A stretch of 64,000 nt of DNA from Rhabdophis nuchalis (GCA_039707465.1 CM077652.1:39866118-39930117), one strand, 5' to 3'. Shown: positions 26,986 through 42,200, counted from the first letter of the stretch. The notes: generated by a model not told the origin, from the letters alone. Numbers and translations are program-made.

Positions 26986-29900
26986 TCCCTGAGAAGTTAC
27001 AGCCAAGCGTATCTCAGTATTGAGGAAAGAACTCAATTTAGCCAGGAACTGCAAATTTGGATCGAGAGCTCAAATTCGAACGAGAAACACAAATTGGATG
27101 GTATCTGGGATGTAGAAGCTGAAAAACAAGTCGATTGGTTGATCTGAGCTTTCCCTGAGAAGTTACAGCCAAGTGTATATCAGAATTGAGGAAAGAATTC
27201 AATTTAGCCAAGAACTGTAAATTTGGATCCAGAGTTCAAATTTGAACGAGAAACACAAATTGGATGGTATCTGGAATGCTAAACCCGAAAAACAAGTCGA
27301 TTGGTTGATCTGAGCTTTCCCTGAGAAGTTACAGCCAAGCGTATCTCAGTATTGAGGAAAGAACTCAATTTAGCCAGGAACTGCAAATTTGGATCGAGAG
27401 CTCAAATTTGAACGAGAAACACAAATTGGATGGTATCTGGGATGTAGAAGCTGAAAAACAAGTCGATTGGTTGATCTGAGCTTTCCCTGAGAAGTTACAG
27501 CCAAGTGTATATCAGAATTGAGGAAAGAATTCAATTTAGCCAAGAACTGTAAATTTGGATCCAGAGTTCAAATTCGAACGAGAAACACAAATTGGATGCT
27601 ATCTGGAATGCTAAACCCGAAAAACAAGTCGATTGGTTGATCTGAGCTTTCCCTGAGAAGTTACAGCCAAGCGTACCTCAGTATTGAGGAAAGAACTCAG
27701 TTTAGCCAGGAACTGCAAATTTGGATGCAGAGCTCAAATTCGAACGAGAAACCCATATTGGATGCTATCTGGAATGCTAATCCCGAAAAACAAGTCGATC
27801 GGTTGATCTGAGCTTTCCCTGAGAAGTTACAGCCAAGTGTATATCAGAATTGAGGAAAGAATTCATTTAGCCAAGAACTGCAAATTTGGATCCAGAGCTC
27901 AAATTCGAACGAGAAACACATATTGGATGGTATCTGGGATGCTGAAGCCGAAAAACAAGTCGATTGGTTGATCTGAGCTTTCCCTGAGAAGTTACAGCCA
28001 AGCGTATATCAGAATTGACAAAAGAATTCAATTTAGCCAGGAACTGCAAATTTGGATCCAGAGATCAAATTCCAACGAGAAACACATATTGGATGGTATC
28101 TGGGATGCAGAATCCGAACAACAAGTCGATTGGTTGATCTGAGCTTTCCCTGAGAAGTTTCAGCCAAGCGTATATCATAATTGACAAAAGAACTCAGTTT
28201 AGCCAGGAACTGCAAATTTGGATCCAGAGCTCAAATTCGAACGAGAAACACATATTGGATGCTATTTGGAATGCTAAACCCGAAAAACAAGTCGATTGGT
28301 TGATCTGAGCTTTCCCTGAGAAGTTACAGCCAAGTGTATATCAGAATTGAGGAAAGAATTCATTTAGCCAAGAACTGCAAATTTGGATCCAGAGCTCAAA
28401 TTCGAATGAGAAACACATATTGGATGGTATCTGGGATGCTGAAGCCGAAAAACAAGTCGATTGGTTGATCTGAGCTTTCCCTGAGAAGTTACAGCCAAGC
28501 GTATATCAGAATTGACAAAAGAATTCAATTTAGCCAGGAACTGCAAATTTGGATCCAGAGATCAAATTCGAACGAGAAACACATATTGGATGGTATCTGG
28601 GATGCAGAATCCGAACAACAAGTCGATTGGTTGATCTGAGCTTTCCCTGAGAAGTTTCAGCCAAGCGTATATCATAATTGACAAAAGAACTCAGTTTAGC
28701 CAGGAACTGCAAATTTGGATCCAGAGCTCAAATTCGAACGAGAAACACATATTGGATGCTATTTGGAATGCTAAACCCGAAAAACAAGTCGATTGGTTGA
28801 TCTGAGCTTTCCCTGAGAAGTTACAGCCAAGCGTATCTCAGTATTGAGGAAAGAACTCAATTTAGCCAGGAACTGCAAATTTGGATCGAGAGCTCAAATT
28901 TGAACGAGAAACACAAATTGGATGGTATCTGGGATGTAGAAGCTGAAAAACAAGTCGATTGGTTGATCTGAGCTTTCCCTGAGAAGTTACAGCCAAGTGT
29001 ATATCAGAATTGAGGAAAGAATTCAATTTAGCCAAGAACTGTAAATTTGGATCCAGAGTTCAAATTTGAACGAGAAACACAAATTGGATGGTATCTGGAA
29101 TGCTAAACCCGAAAAACAAGTCGATTGGTTGATCTGAGCTTTCCCTGAGAAGTTACAGCCAAGCGTATCTCAGTATTGAGGAAAGAACTCAATTTAGCCA
29201 GGAACTGCAAATTTGGATCGAGAGCTCAAATTTGAACGAGAAACACAAATTGGATGGTATCTGGGATGTAGAAGCTGAAAAACAAGTCGATTGGTTGATC
29301 TGAGCTTTCCCTGAGAAGTTACAGCCAAGTGTATATCAGAATTGAGGAAAGAATTCAATTTAGCCAAGAACTGTAAATTTGGATCCAGAGTTCAAATTCG
29401 AACGAGAAACACAAATTGGATGCTATCTGGAATGCTAAACCCGAAAAACAAGTCGATTGGTTGATCTGAGCTTTCCCTGAGAAGTAACAGCCAAGCGTAC
29501 CTCAGTATTGAGGAAAGAACTCAGTTTAGCCAGGAACTGCAAATTTGGATGCAGAGCTCAAATTCGAACGAGAAACCCATATTGGATGCTATCTGGAATG
29601 CTAATCCCGAAAAACAAGTCGATCGGTTGATCTGAGCTTTCCCTGAGAAGTTACAGCCAAGTGTATATCAGAATTGAGGAAAGAATTCATTTAGCCAAGA
29701 ACTGCAAATTTGGATCCAGAGCTCAAATTCGAACGAGAAACACATATTGGATGGTATCTGGGATGCTGAAGCCGAAAAACAAGTCGATTGGTTGATCTGA
29801 GCTTTCCCTGAGAAGTTACAGCCAAGCGTATATCAGAATTGACAAAAGAATTCAATTTAGCCAGGAACTGCAAATTTGGATCCAGAGATCAAATTCCAAC

Positions 29901-32900
29901 GAGAAACACATATTGGATGGTATCTGGGATGCAGAATCCGAACAACAAGTCGATTGGTTGATCTGAGCTTTCCCTGAGAAGTTTCAGCCAAGCGTATATC
30001 ATAATTGACAAAAGAACTCAGTTTAGCCAGGAACTGCAAATTTGGATCCAGAGCTCAAATTCGAACGAGAAACACATATTGGATGCTATTTGGAATGCTA
30101 AACCCGAAAAACAAGTCGATTGGTTGATCTGAGCTTTCCCTGAGAAGTTACAGCCAAGTGTATATCAGAATTGAGGAAAGAATTCATTTAGCCAAGAACT
30201 GCAAATTTGGATCCAGAGCTCAAATTCGAATGAGAAACACATATTGGATGGTATCTGGGATGCTGAAGCCGAAAAACAAGTCGATTGGTTGATCTGAGCT
30301 TTCCCTGAGAAGTTACAGCCAAGCGTATATCAGAATTGACAAAAGAATTCAATTTAGCCAGGAACTGCAAATTTGGATCCAGAGATCAAATTCGAACGAG
30401 AAACACATATTGGATGGTATCTGGGATGCAGAATCCGAACAACAAGTCGATTGGTTGATCTGAGCTTTCCCTGAGAAGTTTCAGCCAAGCGTATATCATA
30501 ATTGACAAAAGAACTCAGTTTAGCCAGGAACTGCAAATTTGGATCCAGAGCTCAAATTCGAACGAGAAACACATATTGGATGCTATTTGGAATGCTAAAC
30601 CCGAAAAACAAGTCGATTGGTTGATCTGAGCTTTCCCTGAGAAGTTACAGCCAAGCGTATCTCAGTATTGAGGAAAGAACTCAATTTAGCCAGGAACTGC
30701 AAATTTGGATCGAGAGCTCAAATTTGAACGAGAAACACAAATTGGATGGTATCTGGGATGTAGAAGCTGAAAAACAAGTCGATTGGTTGATCTGAGCTTT
30801 CCCTGAGAAGTTACAGCCAAGTGTATATCAGAATTGAGGAAAGAATTCAATTTAGCCAAGAACTGTAAATTTGGATCCAGAGTTCAAATTCGAACGAGAA
30901 ACACAAATTGGATGCTATCTGGAATGCTAAACCCGAAAAACAAGTCGATTGGTTGATCTGAGCTTTCCCTGAGAAGTTACAGCCAAGTGTATATCAGAAT
31001 TGACAAAAGAACTCAGTTTAGCCAGGAACTGCAAATTTGGATCCAGAGCTCAAATTCGAACGAGAAACACATATTGGATGGTATCTGGGATGCAGAAGCC
31101 GAAAAACTAGTGGATTGGTTGATCTGAGCTTTCCCTGAGAAGCTACAGCCAAGCGTATATCAGAATTGACAAAAGAACTCAGTTTAGCCAGGAACTGCAA
31201 ATTTGGATCCAGAGCTCAAATTCGAACGAGAAACACATGTTGGATGGTATCTGGAATGCTAAACCCGAAAAACAAGTCCATTGGTTGATCTGAGCTTTCC
31301 CTGAGAAGTTACAGCCAAGCGTATCTCAGTATTGAGGAAAGAACTCAGTTTAGCCAGGAACTGCAAATTTGGATGCAGAGCTCAAATTCGAACGAGAAAC
31401 CCATATTGGATGCTATCTGGAATGCTAATCCCGAAAAACAAGTCGATCGGTTGATCTGAGCTTTCCCCAAGCGTACCTCAGTATTGAGGAAAGAACTCAG
31501 TTTAGCCAGGAACTGCAAATTTGGATCGAGAGCTCAAATTTGAACGAGAAACACAAATTGGATGGTATCTGGGATGTAGAAGCTGAAAAACAAGTCGATT
31601 GGTTGATCTGAGCTTTCCCTGAGAAGTTACAGCCAAGTGTATATCAGAATTGAGGAAAGAATTCAATTTAGCCAAGAACTGTAAATTTGGATCCAGAGTT
31701 CAAATTCGAACGAGAAACACAAATTCGATGCTATCTGGAATGCTAAACCCGAAAAACAAGTCGATTGGTTGATCTGAGCTTTCCCTGAGAAGTTACAGCC
31801 AAGTGTATATCAGAATTGACAAAAGAACTCAGTTTAGCCAGGAACTGCAAATTTGGATCCAGAGCTCAAATTCGAACGAGAAACACATATTGGATGGTAT
31901 CTGGGATGCAGAAGCCGAAAAACTAGTGGATTGGTTGATCTGAGCTTTCCCTGAGAAGTTACAGCCAAGCGTATATCAGAATTGACAAAAGAACTCAGTT
32001 TAGCCAGGAACTGCAAATTTGGATCCAGAGCTCAAATTCGAACGAGAAACACATATTGGATGCTATTTGGAATGCTAAACCCGAAAAACAAGTCGATTGG
32101 TTGATCTGAGCTTTCCCTGAGAAGTTACAGCCAAGCGTATCTCAGTATTGAGGAAAGAACTCAGTTTAGCCAGGAACTGCAAATTTGGATGCAGAGCTCA
32201 AATTCGAACGAGAAACCCATATTGGATGCTATCTGGAATGCTAATCCCGAAAAACAAGTCGATCGGTTGATCTGAGCTTTCCCTGAGAAATTACAGCCAA
32301 GCGTATCTCAGTATTGAGGAAAGAACTCAATTTAGCCAGGAACTGCAAATTTGGATCGAGAGCTCAAATTTGAACGAGAAACACAAATTGGATGGTATCT
32401 GGGATGTAGAAGCTGAAAAACAAGTCGATTGGTTGATCTGAGCTTTCCCTGAGAAGTTACAGCCAAGTGTATATCAGAATTGAGGAAAGAATTCAATTTA
32501 GCCAAGAACTGTAAATTTGGATCCAGAGTTCAAATTCGAACGAGAAACACAAATTGGATGCTATCTGGAATGCTAAACCCGAAAAACAAGTCGATTGGTT
32601 GATCTGAGCTTTCCCTGAGAAGTTACAGCCAAGCGTACCTCAGTATTGAGGAAAGAACTCAGTTTAGCCAGGAACTGCAAATTTGGATGCAGAGCTCAAA
32701 TTCGAACGAGAAACCCATATTGGATGCTATCTGGAATGCTAATCCCGAAAAACAAGTCGATCGGTTGATCTGAGCTTACCCTGAGAAGTTACAGCCAAGT
32801 GTATATCAGAATTGAGGAAAGAATTCATTTAGCCAAGAACTGCAAATTTGGATCCAGAGCTCAAATTCGAACGAGAAACACATATTGGATGGTATCTGGG

Positions 32901-33285
32901 ATGCTGAAGCCGAAAAACAAGTCGATTGGTTGATCTGAGCTTTCCCTGAGAAGTTACAGCCAAGCGTATATCAGAATTGACAAAAGAATTCAATTTAGCC
33001 AAGAACTGCAAATTTGGATCCAGAGATCAAATTCGAACGAGAAACACATATTGGATGGTATCTGGGATGCAGAATCCGAACAACAAGTCGATTGGTTGAT
33101 CTGAGCTTTCCCTGAGAAGTTTCAGCCAAGCGTATATCATAATTGACAAAAGAACTCAGTTTAGCCAGGAACTGCAAATTTGGATCCAGAGCTCAAATTC
33201 GAACGAGAAACACATATTGGATGCTATTTGGAATGCTAAACCCGAAAAACAAGTCGATTGGTTGATCTGAGCTTTCCCTGAGAAG
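26986..33285. repeat. 6621-bp tandem duplication, unit B (332 bp shorter)
   Basis: Second copy of the 20.4-27.0 kb block. Examples of paired sites are the M6 starts 21246/27867, 23070/29691 and the 14-bp-deletion monomer 24840/31461, all 6621 apart. Near 32.56 kb it lacks one dimer present at about 25.94-26.27 kb in unit A (the one with CAGTCAAGCG), so the offset falls to 6289. The rare GAGCTTACCC is shared at 26487 and 32776. Confidence 0.82.
31459..31473. repeat. 14-bp-deleted satellite monomer, second copy
   Basis: Same CTTTCCCCAAGCG junction as at 24840, exactly 6621 bp downstream and with the same neighbours, marking the block duplication. Confidence 0.93.
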
Positions 33286-36200
33286 TTACAGCCAAGTGTA
33301 TATCAGAATTGAGGAAAGAATTCATTTAGCCAAGAACTGCAAATTTGGATCCAGAGCTCAAATTCGAACGAGAAACACATATTGGATGGTATCTGGGATG
33401 CTGAAGCCGAAAAACAAGTCGATTGGTTGATCTGAGCTTTCCCTGAGAAGTTACAGCCAAGCGTATATCAGAATTGACAAAAGAATTCAATTTAGCCAGG
33501 AACTGCAAATTTGGATCCAGAGATCAAATTCGAACGAGAAACACATATTGGATGGTATCTGGGATGCAGAATCCGAACAACAAGTCGATTGGTTGATCTG
33601 AGCTTTCCCTGAGAAGTTTCAGCCAAGCGTATATCATAATTGACAAAAGAACTCAGTTTAGCCAGGAACTGCAAATTTGGATCCAGAGCTCAAATTCGAA
33701 CGAGAAACACATATTGGATGCTATTTGGAATGCTAAACCCGAAAAACAAGTCGATTGGTTGATCTGAGCTTTCCCTGAGAAGTTACAGCCAAGCGTATCT
33801 CAGTATTGAGGAAAGAACTCAATTTAGCCAGGAACTGCAAATTTGGATCGAGAGCTCAAATTTGAACGAGAAACACAAATTGGATGGTATCTGGGATGTA
33901 GAAGCTGAAAAACAAGTCGATTGGTTGATCTGAGCTTTCCCTGAGAAGTTACAGCCAAGTGTATATCAGAATTGAGGAAAGAATTCAATTTAGCCAAGAA
34001 CTGTAAATTTGGATCCAGAGTTCAAATTCGAACGAGAAACACAAATTCGATGCTATCTGGAATGCTAAACCCGAAAAACAAGTCGATTGGTTGATCTGAG
34101 CTTTCCCTGAGAAGTTACAGCCAAGTGTATATCAGAATTGACAAAAGAACTCAGTTTAGCCAGGAACTGCAAATTTGGATCCAGAGCTCAAATTCGAACG
34201 AGAAACACATATTGGATGGTATCTGGGATGCAGAAGCCGAAAAACAAGTCGATTGGTTGATCTGAGCTTTCCCTGAGAAGTTACAGCCAAGCGTATCTCA
34301 GTATTGAGGAAAGAACTCAGTTTAGCCAGGAACTGCAAATTTGGATGCAGAGCTCAAATTCGAACGAGAAACCCATATTGGATGCTATCTGGAATGCTAA
34401 TCCCGAAAAACAAGTCGATCGGTTGATCTGAGCTTTCCCTGAGAAATTACAGCCAAGCGTATCTCAGTATTGAGGAAAGAACTCAATTTAGCCAGGAACT
34501 GCAAATTTGGATCGAGAGCTCAAATTTGAACGAGAAACACAAATTGGATGGTATCTGGGATGTAGAAGCTGAAAAACAAGTCGATTGGTTGATCTGAGCT
34601 TTCCCTGAGAAGTTACAGCCAAGTGTATATCAGAATTGAGGAAAGAATTCAATTTAGCCAAGAACTGTAAATTTGGATCCAGAGTTCAAATTCGAACGAG
34701 AAACACAAATTGGATGCTATCTGGAATGCTAAACCCGAAAAACAAGTCGATTGGTTGATCTGAGCTTTCCCTGAGAAGTTACAGCCAAGCGTATCTCAGT
34801 ATTGAGGAAAGAACTCAATTTAGCCAGGAACTGCAAATTTGGATCGAGAGCTCAAATTCGAACGAGAAACACAAATTGGATGGTATCTGGGATGTAGAAG
34901 CTGAAAAACAAGTCGATTGGTTGATCTGAGCTTTCCCTGAGAAGTTACAGCCAAGTGTATATCAGAATTGAGGAAAGAATTCAATTTAGCCAAGAACTGT
35001 AAATTTGGATCCAGAGTTCAAATTTGAACGAGAAACACAAATTGGATGGTATCTGGAATGCTAAACCCGAAAAACAAGTCGATTGGTTGATCTGAGCTTT
35101 CCCTGAGAAGTTACAGTCAAGCGTATCTCAGTATTGAGGAAAGAACTCAATTTAGCCAGGAACTGCAAATTTGGATCGAGAGCTCAAATTTGAACGAGAA
35201 ACACAAATTGGATGGTATCTGGGATGTAGAAGCTGAAAAACAAGTCGATTGGTTGATCTGAGCTTTCCCTGAGAAGTTACAGCCAAGTGTATATCAGAAT
35301 TGAGGAAAGAATTCAATTTAGCCAAGAACTGTAAATTTGGATCCAGAGTTCAAATTCGAACGAGAAACACAAATTGGATGCTATCTGGAATGCTAAACCC
35401 GAAAAACAAGTCGATTGGTTGATCTGAGCTTTCCCTGAGAAGTTACAGCCAAGCGTACCTCAGTATTGAGGAAAGAACTCAGTTTAGCCAGGAACTGCAA
35501 ATTTGGATGCAGAGCTCAAATTCGAACGAGAAACCCATATTGGATGCTATCTGGAATGCTAATCCCGAAAAACAAGTCGATCGGTTGATCTGAGCTTTCC
35601 CTGAGAAGTTACAGCCAAGTGTATATCAGAATTGAGGAAAGAATTCATTTAGCCAAGAACTGCAAATTTGGATCCAGAGCTCAAATTCGAACGAGAAACA
35701 CATATTGGATGGTATCTGGGATGCTGAAGCCGAAAAACAAGTCGATTGGTTGATCTGAGCTTTCCCTGAGAAGTTACAGCCAAGCGTATATCAGAATTGA
35801 CAAAAGAATTCAATTTAGCCAAGAACTGCAAATTTGGATCCAGAGATCAAATTCGAACGAGAAACACATATTGGATGGTATCTGGGATGCAGAATCCGAA
35901 CAACAAGTCGATTGGTTGATCTGAGCTTTCCCTGAGAAGTTTCAGCCAAGCGTATATCATAATTGACAAAAGAACTCAGTTTAGCCAGGAACTGCAAATT
36001 TGGATCCAGAGCTCAAATTCGAACGAGAAACACATATTGGATGCTATTTGGAATGCTAAACCCGAAAAACAAGTCGATTGGTTGATCTGAGCTTTCCCTG
36101 AGAAGTTACAGCCAAGTGTATATCAGAATTGAGGAAAGAATTCATTTAGCCAAGAACTGCAAATTTGGATCCAGAGCTCAAATTCGAACGAGAAACACAT

Positions 36201-38460
36201 ATTGGATGGTATCTGGGATGCTGAAGCCGAAAAACAAGTCGATTGGTTGATCTGAGCTTTCCCTGAGAAGTTACAGCCAAGCGTATATCAGAATTGACAA
36301 AAGAATTCAATTTAGCCAGGAACTGCAAATTTGGATCCAGAGATCAAATTCGAACGAGAAACACATATTGGATGGTATCTGGGATGCAGAATCCGAACAA
36401 CAAGTCGATTGGTTGATCTGAGCTTTCCCTGAGAAGTTTCAGCCAAGCGTATATCATAATTGACAAAAGAACTCAGTTTAGCCAGGAACTGCAAATTTGG
36501 ATCCAGAGCTCAAATTCGAACGAGAAACACATATTGGATGCTATTTGGAATGCTAAACCCGAAAAACAAGTCGATTGGTTGATCTGAGCTTTCCCTGAGA
36601 AGTTACAGCCAAGCGTATCTCAGTATTGAGGAAAGAACTCAATTTAGCCAGGAACTGCAAATTTGGATCGAGAGCTCAAATTTGAACGAGAAACACAAAT
36701 TGGATGGTATCTGGGATGTAGAAGCTGAAAAACAAGTCGATTGGTTGATCTGAGCTTTCCCTGAGAAGTTACAGCCAAGTGTATATCAGAATTGAGGAAA
36801 GAATTCAATTTAGCCAAGAACTGTAAATTTGGATCCAGAGTTCAAATTCGAACGAGAAACACAAATTCGATGCTATCTGGAATGCTAAACCCGAAAAACA
36901 AGTCGATTGGTTGATCTGAGCTTTCCCTGAGAAGTTACAGCCAAGTGTATATCAGAATTGACAAAAGAACTCAGTTTAGCCAGGAACTGCAAATTTGGAT
37001 CCAGAGCTCAAATTCGAACGAGAAACACATATTGGATGGTATCTGGGATGCAGAAGCCGAAAAACTAGTGGATTGGTTGATCTGAGCTTTCCCTGAGAAG
37101 CTACAGCCAAGCGTATATCAGAATTGACAAAAGAACTCAGTTTAGCCAGGAACTGCAAATTTGGATCCAGAGCTCAAATTCGAACGAGAAACACATGTTG
37201 GATGGTATCTGGAATGCTAAACCCGAAAAACAAGTCCATTGGTTGATCTGAGCTTTCCCTGAGAAGTTACAGCCAAGCGTATCTCAGTATTGAGGAAAGA
37301 ACTCAGTTTAGCCAGGAACTGCAAATTTGGATGCAGAGCTCAAATTCGAACGAGAAACCCATATTGGATGCTATCTGGAATGCTAATCCCGAAAAACAAG
37401 TCGATCGGTTGATCTGAGCTTTCCCTGAGAAATTACAGCCAAGCGTATCTCAGTATTGAGGAAAGAACTCAATTTAGCCAGGAACTGCAAATTTGGATCG
37501 AGAGCTCAAATTTGAACGAGAAACACAAATTGGATGGTATCTGGGATGTAGAAGCTGAAAAACAAGTCGATTGGTTGATCTGAGCTTTCCCTGAGAAGTT
37601 ACAGCCAAGTGTATATCAGAATTGAGGAAAGAATTCAATTTAGCCAAGAACTGTAAATTTGGATCCAGAGTTCAAATTCGAACGAGAAACACAAATTGGA
37701 TGCTATCTGGAATGCTAAACCCGAAAAACAAGTCGATTGGTTGATCTGAGCTTTCCCTGAGAAGTTACAGCCAAGTGTATATCAGAATTGACAAAAGAAC
37801 TCAGTTTAGCCAGGAACTGCAAATTTGGATCCAGAGCTCAAATTCGAACGAGAAACACATATTGGATGGTATCTGGGATGCAGAAGCCGAAAAACTAGTG
37901 GATTGGTTGATCTGAGCTTTCCCTGAGAAGCTACAGCCAAGCGTATATCAGAATTGACAAAAGAACTCAGTTTAGCCAGGAACTGCAAATTTGGATCCAG
38001 AGCTCAAATTCGAACGAGAAACACAAATTGGATGGTATCTGGAATGCTAAACCCGAAAAACAAGTCCATTGGTTGATCTGAGCTTTCCCTGAGAAGTTAC
38101 AGCCAAGCGTATCTCAGTATTGAGGAAAGAACTCAGTTTAGCCAGGAACTGCAAATTTGGATGCAGAGCTCAAATTCGAACGAGAAACCCATATTGGATG
38201 CTATCTGGAATGCTAATCCCGAAAAACAAGTCGATCGGTTGATCTGAGCTTTCCCTGAGAAATTACAGCCAAGCGTATCTCAGTATTGAGGAAAGAACTC
38301 AATTTAGCCAGGAACTGCAAATTTGGATCGAGAGCTCAAATTTGAACGAGAAACACAAATTGGATGGTATCTGGGATGTAGAAGCTGAAAAACAAGTCGA
38401 TTGGTTGATCTGAGCTTTCCCTGAGAAGTTACAGCCAAGTGTATATCAGAATTGAGGAAA
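32520..38460. repeat. 2820-bp tandem repeat (17 monomers) and following pentamers
   Basis: M6 monomers at 32829/35649 and 33326/36146, and the GCGTACCTCAG sites near 32635/35455, are all 2820 bp apart (17 x 166 minus 2 for the two M6 monomers). Close identity runs from about 32.5 kb to about 34.22 kb against about 35.3-37.04 kb. It then breaks: 34.23 kb has AAACAAGTCG followed by an M4 monomer, whereas 37.05 kb has AAACTAGTGG and continues into pentamers. No gene is present. Confidence 0.85.
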
Positions 38461-39288
38461 GAATTCAATTTAGCCAAGAACTGTAAATTTGGATCCAGAG
38501 TTCAAATTCGAACGAGAAACACAAATTGGATGCTATCTGGAATGCTAAACCCGAAAAACAAGTCGATTGGTTGATCTGAGCTTTCCCTGAGAAGTTACAG
38601 CCAAGTGTATATCAGAATTGACAAAAGAACTCAGTTTAGCCAGGAACTGCAAATTTGGATCCAGAGCTCAAATTCGAACGAGAAACACATATTGGATGGT
38701 ATCTGGGATGCAGAAGCCGAAAAACTAGTGGATTGGTTGATCTGAGCTTTCCCTGAGAAGCTACAGCCAAGCGTATATCAGAATTGACAAAAGAACTCAG
38801 TTTAGCCAGGAACTGCAAATTTGGATCCAGAGCTCAAATTCGAACGAGAAACACATGTTGGATGGTATCTGGAATGCTAAACCCGAAAAACAAGTCCATT
38901 GGTTGATCTGAGCTTTCCCTGAGAAGTTACAGCCAAGCGTATCTCAGTATTGAGGAAAGAACTCAGTTTAGCCAGGAACTGCAAATTTGGATGCAGAGCT
39001 CAAATTCGAACGAGAAACCCATATTGGATGCTATCTGGAATGCTAATCCCGAAAAACAAGTCGATCGGTTGATCTGAGCTTTCCCTGAGAAATTACAGCC
39101 AAGCGTATCTCAGTATTGAGGAAAGAACTCAATTTAGCCAGGAACTGCAAATTTGGATCGAGAGCTCAAATTTGAACGAGAAACACAAATTGGATGGTAT
39201 CTGGGATGTAGAAGCTGAAAAACAAGTCGATTGGTTGATCTGAGCTTTCCCTGAGAAGTTACAGCCAAGTGTATATCAGAATTGAGGA
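36799..39288. repeat. Three tandem M1-M5 pentamers (3 x 830 bp)
   Basis: Units start at 36799, 37629 and 38459 at AAGAATTCAATTTAGCC, each with all five markers in order. The first M1 has AAATTCGATGC and the others AAATTGGATGC. The second unit's M3 has ACACAAATTGG rather than ACACATGTTGG, a possible small conversion from an M1 or M5 monomer. Confidence 0.9.
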
Positions 39289-42200
39289 AAGAATTCAATT
39301 TAGCCAGGAACTGCAAATTTGGATGCAGAGCTCAAATTCGAACGAGAAACCCATATTGGATGCTATCTGGAATGCTAATCCCGAAAAACAAGTCGATCGG
39401 TTGATCTGAGCTTTCCCTGAGAAGTTACAGCCAAGTGTATATCAGAATTGAGGAAAGAATTCATTTAGCCAAGAACTGCAAATTTGGATCCAGAGCTCAA
39501 ATTCGAACGAGAAACACATATTGGATGGTATCTGGGATGCTGAAGCCGAAAAACAAGTCGATTGGTTGATCTGAGCTTTCCCTGAGAAGTTACAGCCAAG
39601 CGTATATCAGAATTGACAAAAGAATTCAATTTAGCCAGGAACTGCAAATTTGGATCCAGAGATCAAATTAGAACGAGAAACACATATTGGATGGTATCTG
39701 GGATGCAGAATCCGAACAACAAGTCGATTGGTTGATCTGAGCTTTCCCTGAGAAGTTTCAGCCAAGCGTATATCATAATTGACAAAAGAACTCAGTTTAG
39801 CCAGGAACTGCAAATTTGGATCCAGAGCTCAAATTCGAACGAGAAACACATATTGGATGCTATTTGGAATGCTAAACCCGAAAAACAAGTCGATTGGTTG
39901 ATCTGAGCTTTCCCTGAGAAGTTACAGCCAAGTGTATATCAGAATTGAGGAAAGAATTCATTTAGCCAAGAACTGCAAATTTGGATCCAGAGCTCAAATT
40001 CGAACGAGAAACACATATTGGATGGTATCTGGGATGCTGAAGCCGAAAAACAAGTCGATTGGTTGATCTGAGCTTTCCCTGAGAAGTTACAGCCAAGCGT
40101 ATATCAGAATTGACAAAAGAATTCAATTTAGCCAGGAACTGCAAATTTGGATCCAGAGATCAAATTCGAACGAGAAACACATATTGGATGGTATCTGGGA
40201 TGCAGAATCCGAACAACAAGTCGATTGGTTGATCTGAGCTTTCCCTGAGAAGTTTCAGCCAAGCGTATATCATAATTGACAAAAGAACTCAGTTTAGCCA
40301 GGAACTGCAAATTTGGATCCAGAGCTCAAATTCGAACGAGAAACACATATTGGATGCTATTTGGAATGCTAAACCCGAAAAACAAGTCGATTGGTTGATC
40401 TGAGCTTTCCCTGAGAAGTTACAGCCAAGCGTATCTCAGTATTGAGGAAAGAACTCAATTTAGCCAGGAACTGCAAATTTGGATCGAGAGCTCAAATTTG
40501 AACGAGAAACACAAATTGGATGGTATCTGGGATGTAGAAGCTGAAAAACAAGTCGATTGGTTGATCTGAGCTTTCCCTGAGAAGTTACAGCCAAGTGTAT
40601 ATCAGAATTGAGGAAAGAATTCAATTTAGCCAAGAACTGTAAATTTGGATCCAGAGTTCAAATTCGAACGAGAAACACAAATTGGATGCTATCTGGAATG
40701 CTAAACCCGAAAAACAAGTCGATTGGTTGATCTGAGCTTTCCCTGAGAAGTTACAGCCAAGTGTATATCAGAATTGACAAAAGAACTCAGTTTAGCCAGG
40801 AACTGCAAATTTGGATCCAGAGCTCAAATTCGAACGAGAAACACATATTGGATGGTATCTGGGATGCAGAAGCCGAAAAACTAGTGGATTGGTTGATCTG
40901 AGCTTTCCCTGAGAAGCTACAGCCAAGCGTATATCAGAATTGACAAAAGAACTCAGTTTAGCCAGGAACTGCAAATTTGGATCCAGAGCTCAAATTCGAA
41001 CGAGAAACACATGTTGGATGGTATCTGGAATGCTAAACCCAAAAAACAAGTCCATTGGTTGATCTGAGCTTTCCCTGAGAAGTTACAGCCAAGCGTATCT
41101 CAGTATTGAGGAAAGAACTCAGTTTAGCCAGGAACTGCAAATTTGGATGCAGAGCTCAAATTCGAACGAGAAACCCATATTGGATGCTATCTGGAATGCT
41201 AATCCCGAAAAACAAGTCGATCGGTTGATCTGAGCTTTCCCTGAGAAATTACAGCCAAGCGTATCTCAGTATTGAGGAAAGAACTCAATTTAGCCAGGAA
41301 CTGCAAATTTGGATCGAGAGCTCAAATTTGAACGAGAAACACAAATTGGATGGTATCTGGGATGTAGAAGCTGAAAAACAAGTCGATTGGTTGATCTGAG
41401 CTTTCCCTGAGAAGTTACAGCCAAGTGTATATCAGAATTGAGGAAAGAATTCAATTTAGCCAAGAACTGTAAATTTGGATCCAGAGTTCAAATTCGAACG
41501 AGAAACACAAATTGGATGCTATCTGGAATGCTAAACCCGAAAAACAAGTCGATTGGTTGATCTGAGCTTTCCCTGAGAAGTTACAGCCAAGTGTATATCA
41601 GAATTGACAAAAGAACTCAGTTTAGCCAGGAACTGCAAATTTGGATCCAGAGCTCAAATTCGAACGAGAAACACATATTGGATGGTATCTGGGATGCAGA
41701 AGCCGAAAAACTAGTGGATTGGTTGATCTGAGCTTTCCCTGAGAAGCTACAGCCAAGCGTATATCAGAATTGACAAAAGAACTCAGTTTAGCCAGGAACT
41801 GCAAATTTGGATCCAGAGCTCAAATTCGAACGAGAAACACATGTTGGATGGTATCTGGAATGCTAAACCCGAAAAACAAGTCCATTGGTTGATCTGAGCT
41901 TTCCCTGAGAAGTTACAGCCAAGCGTATCTCAGTATTGAGGAAAGAACTCAGTTTAGCCAGGAACTGCAAATTTGGATGCAGAGCTCAAATTCGAACGAG
42001 AAACCCATATTGGATGCTATCTGGAATGCTAATCCCGAAAAACAAGTCGATCGGTTGATCTGAGCTTTCCCTGAGAAATTACAGCCAAGCGTATCTCAGT
42101 ATTGAGGAAAGAACTCAATTTAGCCAGGAACTGCAAATTTGGATCGAGAGCTCAAATTTGAACGAGAAACACAAATTGGATGGTATCTGGGATGTAGAAG

